A stretch of 16,205 nt of DNA, from the NCBI GenBank assembly GCA_027596945.1, contig JADGJH010000603.1:1-16205 (forward strand). The letters are read 5' to 3'. This document shows, one piece after another, positions 9,221-16,205 of the stretch. Numbering within the stretch: position 1 is the stretch's first letter; each line of letters begins with the position of its first letter. A program made the position numbers and the translations under genes. The notes beneath the pieces are model-generated. The model searched no databases. It had not been told where the DNA came from and saw only the letters and a list, made by a program, of their open reading frames with translations. This DNA is from Physocladia obscura (Eukaryota > Chytridiomycota > Chytridiomycetes > Chytridiales > Chytriomycetaceae).

Positions 9221-10258
9221 TCAAAGATTCTCCAAAACATTTAGCGTCCATTCCACTGAAAATCTTGTTGAAATCATACTTGGAGGAAGCAAAAGGGGGG
9301 TCATATCCTCTGCTTGTGCATTTGGGTTAACAATCTCGTACTCAACCGGTTTCGTGAAAATGGTGTCTGTTTGTTGGCAATTGTTTCCAGAATCTTGCTT
9401 TGTCAGTGGGATTACTGCGTATTGCGCATATTCGGGTATATCAGATGGAAGTTTCAAACCACCGCAGGAGGGTAGATGGGCTTTGCGATGGAAGTTGATA
9501 ATTTCAGGAAGTTTAAAGTAAGAAATAACACGATATTTGATGCCATTACTTCCAAGAATTGAAATCGTTCTTTTAGCCAATCCATTTGAAACAAGCTGGG
9601 TACCGTCGCGTAGATTTGATATGTGAAACAATGCATGAATTCGGTTGAATTTCTCGCTATATTTCATATTGGCGTTTGCCGGTTCAATTTCACGATATAG
9701 AAGAAACGGGGACTGTGCTTTTGCTGGAGACCAATGAAAACCATCCTAATTTTAGATTGAGAAACAGTTTCAGGAGTTAATACAAGGAAGACTTTTCTTC
9801 CGAGCGACTCACTCGCCAGCGATGTTTTGCAGATCCTTTTTCCTGTTCAACAAAAACCACTATTGTTCCACTGCGAATTGAGTGAGGAGGCTTTACTTGC
9901 GATTGGCCAACTGACTGAAGAGCTCCGGCAACAACAGCTTCAACTAGAACTCTTGCATCAGTTTCGCTCTTACAATATCTGCACCATATTTGATTACAAT
10001 TCTTCCGCCGATCTTGCCTTTTTTTTTTGCTTTTTTTTTTTCTCTTACTCACCCATAAAAAGTTTCGAAGAAGTTCTTTGAAACTGCATCCGTGTCCGAT
10101 TGCTGCTGAGTCGGTCGCAGTGCTGGACTGCACAGCATTATTGCAAGAGACATTCCGTGTAGCTCAAAATAACGTTGTTTGCTGTCACCTGACAAATTTT
10201 TGTGGTGCCCCCTGAATGTGTGCCCCCTTCTGGAAGGTTTTGATGAGAAAATTTTCAA
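9221..10258 (-). CDS. Gti1/Pac2-family (WOPR) transcription regulator
   Basis: Fungal DNA-binding regulator of the Wor1/Ryp1/Gti1/Pac2 family, which controls morphology and nutrient-responsive development. Exons: 10053-10258, 9813-9978, 9221-9745 (897 nt, 298 aa from the first Met); introns 74 and 67 nt, all phases consistent. The first WOPR half reads across the first junction as ETFYGY then SETDARVLVEAVVAGAL, then SIRSGTIVVFVEQE and KHRWR; the second junction leads into DGFHWSPAKAQSPFLLYREIE, the family's signature core. The second half is NGLAKRTISI...YRVISYFKLPEI (about residues 179-206). A C-terminal tail rich in Pro, Thr and Leu follows. The start is uncertain: Met36 (10151-10153) would give 263 aa and is nearer to where family members begin. 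Upstream, minus-strand TTTAAAAAA near 10280 could be a TATA-like element. Confidence 0.87.
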
Positions 10259-10361
10259 TTTGGAATTCTTCGGCGATTTTTTAAAGTTGCTGCGCTTTTT
10301 TTTTCTCCTTCCTGAAGCTTAAACGAAATTAAATCATCTACTAGTAAGGCAGTTTGCATGT

Positions 10362-10990
10362 TTACTTTCTAACAGTGGATGCCACAGCTTTTTCTTTCTC
10401 ATTTCCATCTGTGGATTTCAAAGCTTCACAGATCTCACGTGTTGCTACGGTAATCTTTGGAAAGAAAATGAGAAATTGGTTATAATTGAAGAAAAAAATC
10501 AAATGTTTGCGAGAGAAAATAAGATGGTCACTCCAGCTACCATTAACATTACATTACTATGTATCTTGATTTTGCAACAACGAATTCTTTTTGCAGAATT
10601 TTTGCACTTTTAATCAATACCCTAGTTCCAATTGCAAAGCATTCAGCCGTCTTAGAAAAGAGATTTGTTGAAGTGAGTTGTATTTGTCACTTACATACTT
10701 GTATTCGGTAGAACTGAGCAACGATTGCGCAGAATCTCTGATTACTTTGAAAATATAGCTATATGTTTGCTTTCAGCTTGCGCATTCTCTGTTAAAACTA
10801 TTTCTGCACCTTGCCAGATCCACATCAATATTTCTGATTTCAACAAATTTTGCTGCTAACGTGTTGTGAATACGCTTCTGGCTGCCAGAGACCAAGATTT
10901 TTTCGAATCTAAATTGCTATTGCTTTACTTGGCAATGCAGGTTCGTACGCTAGAGATTCAGAATGGAGATCTGAAATTGACTGAAATATT
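10362..10990 (-). CDS. Unrecognised multi-exon gene, 3' part
   Basis: No long ORF here, but open segments join in phase on the minus strand. Proposed exons: about 10990-10949 (5' boundary unknown), 10908-10810, 10744-10699, 10650-10558, 10454-10362, ending in TAA at 10362-10364. Introns are 40, 65, 48 and 103 nt, sizes typical of this window. The donor at 10698 (GTATGTAAGT) and the acceptor TTTCCAAAG before 10454 are good. The translation is helical and charged: SQKRIHNTLAAKFVEIRN in the second exon, LIKSAKILQKEFVVAKSRY in the fourth, and TREICEALKSTDGNEKEKA then VRK at the C-terminus. I recognise no domain. The 5' end was not found; candidate coding pieces further upstream (11.2-11.8 kb) could belong to it. 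The phase agreement is suggestive, not proof. Confidence 0.4.
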
Positions 10991-11851
10991 TCAATTACAG
11001 AGGTGAAAAAATCTTTTTTGTAAATTAAATAATTGATCAAATTTTTTCGTCAGAAATCGTTATAAACACATTTCTAGTTGTTTTTCGCGTTAATGTAATG
11101 GCATTTAAGTTTCGAAGCAAAATTTTTTTTGGAGAGGTGAGCGAACGCTAATGTTTTTTTGGACCCTCTTCTCCATCCAAAATCTCCACCAAATCACTCC
11201 CTCACGCCAAGGTCTTCCCATACCTTGTCTCTTAGTCAATCCCCGTTACACTCTTCAAGTTTGTGCAGTTTTTACCCTCCGCTAATAGTTTCTTCTGCAT
11301 GTCTCTATCTGCAGATGTCAGCTATGTTGCAAATTCCTGAATGTAAAAAACAAAATGCGATAATGCTTGGCACAGCAAATAATAATATGTTGAATTTTTC
11401 AACTTTTGCAGTTTCTACAGTCAATAATTTTGTTTCAGCTAACGACTTACCTATCTGTTTTCGAAACAAAACTGCGAAACTGGTGGAATCCAAGATACCA
11501 GATTAAGTAAACAGGATATTTAATTTAATTTTTTGCTACTTGATTCTTGAATGCTTTTAGCTTAATTTCTGCAAAGATACGCATCACTGGTATCTTTTTT
11601 AGGTGTTCAATTAAAGAAATAAATGGCTTTTTGCCTCTTCTTCACGGTAAATACATATAGTCCAAAATTTTTTTAATATATCCCAAAGTAATCTGCGAAA
11701 CTCAGGTTCCTGTAGTGGCTTCAAGGTTTAATACTCATATTCGTAATTGTCGAAATCGAGGCTGCAGTTCAACATCGAGGCTGTGTTATTGCAACATTTT
11801 TTGTCTTTTTTTGTTTTTCGTTTGAATTTGCGTCAGTTTTTTTTTGGTATT
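10991..11851. other. Region with only scattered coding-like pieces
   Basis: No complete gene could be assembled. The minus strand has short open segments next to fair splice sites: 11588-11701 (PEFRRLLWDILKKFWTICIY), 11534-11567 (EIKLKAFKNQ) and 11305-11493 (ETKLLTVETAKVEKF, with GTAAGT inside). They may be exons of the unrecognised gene downstream or decayed sequence. The plus-strand ORF at 11159-11506 is low-complexity Ser/Pro/Leu at its N-terminus and has no recognisable domain. Confidence 0.35.
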
Positions 11852-12117
11852 TCAATAAAACCTCTTTCTTCTTGGATTCTGTAATTTAAAATTCGACATG
11901 TATTCAACTCTCTGAAAAAGTGGGGAAAAAAAAACCTTATAATGATTATCAGTATTAGATTGCGGAAAATGAATTACGTAAACAAAAAAAAACCTACTTG
12001 ATCTGTGCGCAGCTGAGAGGAATACATGAAATTTGCTGTGCATAGGAAGCGTCCTTTTTGCCAATTTTGTTTTGCCGGTTTAAGCGCAGCAATAGTTATT
12101 TCGATATATTCGGACAT
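11852..12117 (-). CDS. Small two-exon ORF, weakly RPA1 OB-fold-like
   Basis: Starts ATG at 12115-12117 with MSEYIEITIAALKPAKQNW then KGRFLC; exon 1 is 11998-12117 (40 codons). A donor GTAGGT and an acceptor CTTTTTCAG remove 86 nt and lead in phase to exon 2 (11852-11911), which contains EYMSNFKLQNPRRKRFY and a TGA; total 59 aa. The opening (ALKPxxxNWxxKGRF) recalls the start of RPA1-type single-strand-DNA-binding OB-folds, and YMSNFKLQN recalls the later strand (Y-I-S-x-x-K-L-Q-P-A-N). The roughly 35 residues that normally separate these strands are missing. So this could be a truncated relic, a mis-built model, or an unrelated short protein. Confidence 0.35.
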
Positions 12118-12496
12118 CTGAAAAAAAAAAAAAATTGAAAAAAAAAATCGGAGTCACAATTCTCCGGCACAACATAGATTTCAATTGAGAGAAACAGTAA
12201 GAGCGACAAATGCACGTTATATTAGAATGCCGTTCAACGAGCATTCGGTTTGCGATTCAAAAAATTTGAAGATGTTTTTTTTTTTCACCATCTCTACGAA
12301 CTTCAAGCACAAGTCAAACTGCAAAACCGTTAAGAAGTTCGAGCACTTCGAGTAAACTGGAAGAAAAAAACCGAAAAATCAAATTTATATTAAAACAGTC
12401 CACACGCTTTGCATCAATTCTTTAAAAAAAAACAGAACAAAACACACACACTCATTGTCACACGGATTCAGCGATCATATCGCCAACCACAAAATA
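12118..12496. other. Intergenic spacer
   Basis: About 380 bp with poly-A and poly-T runs (12121-12149, 12275-12286, 12422-12431). It should carry the 3' end of the CYSTM gene and the upstream region of the small ORF. No coding or RNA gene signal seen. Confidence 0.5.
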
Positions 12497-12877
12497 TCAG
12501 CAAAAATCGCAGCAATCCAGACAGCAGCAAATATCATCGATCGCACAGCAGCAAACTTCTTCGAGCGCGCAGCAAAAACAGAGGCCGGCCAAACAACCCA
12601 AAAGTCCGCTGCGATTCTTGGCTGGAGGTGGACCTCCTTGCTGCTGCGTGTAAACAACTTGCGGCTGGCTGCCCGGGAGTTGCATATACGGTTGCGGTGC
12701 GTATCCCTTTTTACGATTTCAGATTAATGATTTTTAAATTCCGGACATCTTGCATTCTTTCTTGATCTCACCTGCTGCGGCGGGGGCAGTCCTTGTGGTT
12801 GCTGGTACTGTTTCGTGTTTGGCTTGGAATCAGCGAAGAAATGCTTTTCTTTGGTTGGGTTGTTTCAAACTCACCAT
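12497..12877 (-). CDS. Cysteine-rich transmembrane (CYSTM) small protein
   Basis: Small tail-anchored-type protein of the CYSTM class, linked in eukaryotes to stress tolerance at membranes. Three exons: 12875-12877 (the ATG alone), 12772-12822, 12497-12706 (264 nt, 87 aa); introns 52 and 65 nt with donors GTGAGT and GTGAGA and acceptors CCAAG and AAAAG. The N-terminal half is Pro/Gln/Tyr-rich (QYQQPQGLPPPQQ, GYAPQPY, VVYTQQQGGPPP), as usual for the family. The module begins after AKNRSGLLG with CLAGLCFCCALEEVCCC and continues with further Cys clusters (ICCCLDCCDFC) to the stop; 14 Cys fall in the last 32 residues. The Cys-rich end is longer than in many CYSTM proteins. A second acceptor 15 nt downstream of the chosen one for exon 2 would also keep phase. 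Confidence 0.85.
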
Positions 12878-13018
12878 TTTTCCTTGTTTTTTCCCTCCTT
12901 TCCAAGCCGAGATTGTTTTTGAAAGGTCTTGAAGTCGAACCTCTCAGATTGTTTCATTGATGGATTCAACTGCTCAGACGTGGCACCAACTTGTTCCTAT
13001 GATCTACAATCATTTATT

Positions 13019-13345
13019 TTAAGAATACCTAAGTTTTAAAGCTTGCCAAATAGCTATAATAAATTGTTTAGCAGACAAGCTTTGTTTAAATATTATCATT
13101 CCAGCTGAGTCTATCACGAAAACAATCATTGCATATTGATCACAGTTATTCTTGCCCCAAAAATAGTCTCCATTGTTAAACGTTGGAGTTTTGTTTTTGC
13201 GCACTAAGACACCGTGGCTTGTCAGCATAATCTGATGCAGGGTATCATCAAAGACACTTTAGCCTAGTGGATATACCAACCATAGAGTGTAGCTTTTGTG
13301 GGACGCCGATAGAATGTCGGTGGATGCATTATAGGTGATAAAAGC
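13019..13345 (-). mobile_element. Eroded DDE transposase fragment (DDE_4/Harbinger-like)
   Basis: A minus-strand reading frame, interrupted by a TAA at 13259-13261, ends at 13019. Its later part, HGVLVRKNKTP, then NNGDYFWGKNN and YAMIVFVIDSAGMIIF, follows the layout of DDE_4 nucleases: D-G-T-x-V, K-x-P, G-x-x-Y/F-x-x-(R/G)K, then a strand with a catalytic Asp. If so, the first Asp is His here and the later PGSxHD motif is unrecognisable, so it is dead. The terminal inverted repeats were not found. The surrounding gap (12878-13476) shows nothing else beyond a possible CYSTM promoter. Confidence 0.42.
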
Positions 13346-13476
13346 ACCTGCACTGCACGCGCATATTTTTGACAATAACAACTATCTCTGATCTTTTTTT
13401 TTTCCTTCTGAGCATGACATCATATGACTCATTTTGTTCCAAAAATGGTAAACTATAAACGAAATTTTATTAAAAT

Positions 13477-14890
13477 TCATAATCTCTTTTTTTCAACCTG
13501 AAAAGATACGCAGTGTGTGTCTGGAAAATAAAAAAAAGTATTAATAAAAAGAAAGGCAAATGGAAGCTTGAAAAAAAAAAAAAAAAGAAAAAAATAGGCT
13601 TACTGGCAAATGTCTTGTAATTCTTTGCTTCATCAAACATTTTATCAACTTCACTTTTGAAAATACCTCTAGAAACTCCAAGTTGTTTGTACATAATGTC
13701 TTCCAGATTATAGTTTGCTTGCTTGAAATCATTCACAACTATTTCACCAATCGGTCCACCCCAGTTAATTGGCATTGAAACAGTTGCTCTGACAATTTGT
13801 TTAACCTTAAACTCTGTTTCTTGAGCCGCATGGAAAACATGATTGAGAAGATTTGTGCCAGCAAGAACGTCAAGCTGACGAGGAGCCATAACTTCGACAA
13901 CTGTAAATATGACGATTAAAAAATAACTTAGCAGCAATATATAGATAACTCCAAACATTTTGTCAAATAATTTTTGTAAATTGGTCCTGATCGAGAAACT
14001 ACAGTGTCAAACTAATAATATTCGAGAAAGTAAGAAATGTCAGAATCCAGTCAAGAATTTCCAACCAAGAATTAAATACCTCAACAAGTTCAATCCATCC
14101 ACCGGGCTTCGTAACGCGCATCAATTCACGTATCACTACAGGAAACTGGAACTTTTGTAAGCCAAAAGTGAGGTATCGCTGATGAACGAAATCAAATGTG
14201 TTGTCTTTGTATGGTAATCCGCTGAAGACATTTTGCGCAATGAAATTTCCTTTTGGTAAAAGTTTTTTAGCCTTTTCGATAACAGATGCTGCCAAGTCCT
14301 AATATTAAGTTTAAGAAAAAAAAAAAGCAGCAGAAAAAAAAACAACGCGTACAACTCCATACAATTCAGCAAAATGATAGATTTTTCCAATAGAATCAAG
14401 CCACAGTCCGTTTGCGCAACCAATATCAAGAATTTTGCAGCTAGGCGTAATTGTCAAAAACTCTTTGATTTCGCTACAAACAATGTCACTGTAATTCAAA
14501 TCAATTTACACCGGCCAAAAGAAAGAACAAAGCATAAGGCACAAAAAAATCGTACCCTTTGAACAGGTGTCGCAACAGATAATGCTTTCAACCAATACTG
14601 ACGAAATTAAAAACAACGACGGCAAAATGAATAGCTATCAAAACCTGTAATTCAAGGCGATTTTGCTCATCAATATCACTAGGCAGAAAGTATTCGCTGT
14701 CTTCAACACCGTAATATTCTGTAGCGATATTTGTATTGTTAAGACCGGTAGTGAGTTGAGTGGTCGTGTCGGGAGAATCTGGAGATTCCAAGCTTGAAGT
14801 AATCGTGGTTGGTTTTTTGTTTCCTACTTTATCGATCGGAGCAGCAGCAGCAGCAGTGGCTTTCGCTGTTCTTGAGATATTTGAATCCAT
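13477..14890 (-). CDS. SAM-dependent methyltransferase (LaeA-like, Methyltransf_25 type)
   Basis: Class I methyltransferase of a family often expanded in early-diverging fungi; substrate unknown. Six exons: 14645-14890, 14556-14584, 14353-14488, 14013-14298, 13604-13900, 13477-13520 (1038 nt, 345 aa), phases consistent. Residues 1-55 are a disordered Ala/Ser/Thr/Pro leader with a short Ala run. Then EYFLPSDIDEQNRLELQ and HYLLRHLFKG, the usual lead-in; motif I VLDIG-type ILDIGCANG (about 111-119); NVFSGLPYKDNTFDFVHQR; MRVTKPGGWIELVEV (197-210); INWGGPIGEIV; and a C-terminal KTFA segment. Motif I ends with Asn where Gly-Thr-Gly is commoner. The fourth intron (13901-14012, 112 nt) uses a weak donor, A|GTTTGA; the stronger-looking GTATTT at 14079 breaks frame. 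An in-frame Met 13 codons upstream (14929) is an alternative start. Confidence 0.9.
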
Positions 14891-15243
14891 TGATTTTGAT
14901 TCAACAATTTCAAAATAAAAAAATTTCATGTGGGGGACAGAGCGATATTTTATTAAACATACCAATTTTATCCAAGAAAAAATGAAAGGAAGCAGGATTG
15001 TGAATTTGTGAATTCAAATTGGCTGATCCACATAAAATATTGAAATGATAATGTTTCAGCTAAGTTTTCTTTAATGCGGTAATGAAAATTACTATATGGA
15101 AATTAATCAATCCAAAAATATGACTTGGGTTAACAGTCATGATATAGACTGAAGATGGTATTAATCTGACAGTGTTGTCCGTGATGCGAATTATTTAATT
15201 TTTTTGATGATAAAATTGAATTTCATAAAAGGAGTTTGATTGA
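14891..15243. other. Upstream region of the methyltransferase gene
   Basis: AT-rich spacer of about 350 bp. On the minus strand TTTAATAAAATA near 14950 could be a TATA-like element for the methyltransferase. Nothing else seen. Confidence 0.4.
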
Positions 15244-15735
15244 TTGTGCTGGATCAAGATTCTGGGAGAAAAAGAATGGCAGTCAGCCAAACGATGCTCG
15301 TGCATTGCGCAACAGGAAGAGTCGCACGCAATAGCCGACGCGTCGAGCGCGGTGCCGCCAGTCAATCAGAACCAGGCTAACGACGCCGACCGGCCGTTCG
15401 TCCTCCGCGCGACGGTTGCGCCTAACCGACTGCGTGCTTTTGATTGTCGGTGGTCCGCGTGGCTGCTGGTTCTAGAGAGGCGCTTCTACCAGAACGACCC
15501 GCGCTTTTGCTTCATTTACGCGCATGGGCTGCATGATCCAAGAGTCGACGCGCGGCACCCTTAATTTCGAGCTGACTGAGAAAAATATTCAGAACTGCCC
15601 TGCTTCATATTGCGATGTGGCTAACGCGTTTTGTCCCCTTGCTGCTGATCCTTTGATAGCACTTGGGAGCGCAAACCTATTTTTTTCAACTATGTCAAAA
15701 TATAACTTACAGTGCACAAATTTCATTACATGAAA
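15244..15735 (+). mobile_element. GC-rich island, likely broken Helitron replicase fragment
   Basis: The 15290-15560 segment is clearly richer in G+C, with many CG dinucleotides, than everything around it. Its open frame contains FDCRWSAWLLVLERRF then YQNDPRFCFIYAHGL. This resembles the segment just before the Helitron-like N-terminal domain of Rep/helicase proteins, where W-x-x-(Y/H)LL-x-x-x-D-R-R-F-x-x-D-P-R-F-x-F is common. The frame ends at 15564, and a second frame (from 15524) continues with GTLNFELTEKNIQN, implying a frameshift around 15530-15555. No Rep His-hydrophobic-His motif, helicase domain or Helitron 3' hairpin was found. Assignment rests on a short pattern match and unusual base composition. 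Confidence 0.4.
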
Positions 15736-15967
15736 ATAAATAGCAATTTGCGAGTTACTATCTAGATGTTACTACTGTTGAAAAGATGCTTTTGTTTTTA
15801 GAAATTTATTCAAAAAAATTTTCATTCGATCAACAACAGAATGGTTTATGGGTGTAAAACAAAAAATGTGCCAGAGGAAAGTATTGAATTGCTTCTTCGA
15901 CAAAGTCCTGTAAATTTTGACTGTTTTTCCTTTCTGGTGTTGAAAAAAAACATACTATGCCACAAAA

Positions 15968-16205
15968 TAGAAAATATCTCAACCAATTTAATCTATACAC
16001 CATATTTGGCTATACAAATCAATTAATCAGATTTCTGCAGCTAAATACAAGGTATTGCTGATGAACAAAATCACATATATTGTCTTCATATGGTTATCCA
16101 CAAACAACATTTTGACCAATGAAATTTCCTTTTTGGTAAAGGTTTTTTGTGCTTTGCAATTGAATTCTATCCACAGATCTGTGATAAATTAAGTTGACAA
16201 TGTAC
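15968..16205 (-). pseudogene. Decayed second copy of the methyltransferase (partial)
   Basis: The nucleotide sequence parallels the methyltransferase exon at 14013-14298 in the same orientation. Segment 15970-16035 matches about 14073-14130 (AAATA(C/T)CTCAAC...TTCAATC-type run at the GGWIELVE codons). Segment 16042-16150 matches about 14160-14270 (GTAT(T/C)GCTGATGAAC, TTGTCTT, TTTCCTTTTGGTAAA). Many substitutions and small indels destroy the frame, including the PGGW codons. The last stretch (16160-16185, TTCTATCCACAGATCTG) looks like the exon-3 segment at 14391-14412 (NGLWLDS codons), which would imply an internal deletion; that part is weaker. The copy runs off the window. Confidence 0.78.

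Noticed and set aside
9777..10133. Minus-strand ORF of 118 codons as a separate protein
   Set aside because: It is exon 2 of the WOPR gene plus flanking intron read-through; its Lys-rich part is poly-purine intron.
11159..11506. Plus-strand ORF of 115 codons (Ser/Pro/Leu-rich start)
   Set aside because: Low-complexity N-terminus, no domain, no convincing promoter or homology; comparable minus-strand open pieces exist in the same place.
12409..12765. Two overlapping plus-strand ORFs across the CYSTM locus
   Set aside because: Antisense shadows of the Cys-rich exon (Cys codons read as Ala/Gln/Ser on the other strand).
13541..13732. Minus-strand ORF ending in a Phe/Ser run
   Set aside because: Alternate-frame shadow of methyltransferase exon 5 and the poly-T of the following intron.
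1..16205. tRNA, rRNA, CRISPR arrays, bacterial operons or defence islands
   Set aside because: No cloverleaf with a T-loop consensus, no regularly spaced repeats and no polycistronic layout were seen; spliced eukaryotic genes throughout.

Overview
This is a stretch of a eukaryotic, almost certainly fungal, nuclear genome. Genes are split by many short introns (about 40-110 nt, mostly 50-70) with GT...AG ends. Intergenic DNA is AT-rich with poly-A/T runs, and genes lie on both strands. Carnitine acyltransferase, a LAT-type amino-acid permease, a Gti1/Pac2 (WOPR) regulator, a CYSTM mini-protein and a LaeA-like methyltransferase all point to a fungus. A rhodopsin-type (class A) seven-helix receptor argues for an early-diverging zoosporic lineage (chytrid-like). 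The lineage is inference; species cannot be named from sequence alone.

Layout, left to right. (1) 1-~670: AT-rich, frameshifted coding remnant of unknown family. (2) ~690-2000 (+): badly decayed carnitine acyltransferase pseudogene. (3) 2519-4501 (+): intact 8-exon amino-acid permease, 515 aa. (4) 4796/5026-7398 (+): intact 8-exon carnitine O-acyltransferase with an N-terminal membrane anchor, paralogous to the pseudogene. (5) 7594-8597 (-): two-exon class A GPCR, 312 aa. (6) 8598-9220: spacer with a 19-bp tandem repeat. (7) 9221-10258 (-): three-exon WOPR transcription factor. (8) 10362-~10990 (-): 3' part of an unrecognised multi-exon gene. (9) 11852-12117 (-): small two-exon ORF, faintly like an RPA1 OB-fold. 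(10) 12497-12877 (-): three-exon CYSTM protein, 87 aa, whose first coding exon is only the ATG. (11) 13019-~13345 (-): eroded DDE (Harbinger/DDE_4-like) transposase fragment. (12) 13477-14890 (-): six-exon SAM-dependent methyltransferase, 345 aa. (13) 15244-~15735 (+): GC-rich island resembling a broken Helitron N-terminal region. (14) ~15968-16205 (-): decayed second copy of the methyltransferase, running off the window.

The genes do not form a pathway or cluster. The window looks like gene-dense housekeeping and signalling DNA interspersed with dead paralogues and transposon debris. Exon coordinates were worked out by hand from reading phase, splice consensus and family alignment. The four main gene models (permease, acyltransferase, receptor, methyltransferase) keep phase through every junction, which is strong internal support. 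I found no convincing new defence or mobile system. The most unusual items are the class A-type fungal receptor, the differing intron content of the two acyltransferase copies, a possible 23-nt intron at the acyltransferase 5' end, and the unrecognised gene near 10.4-11 kb.
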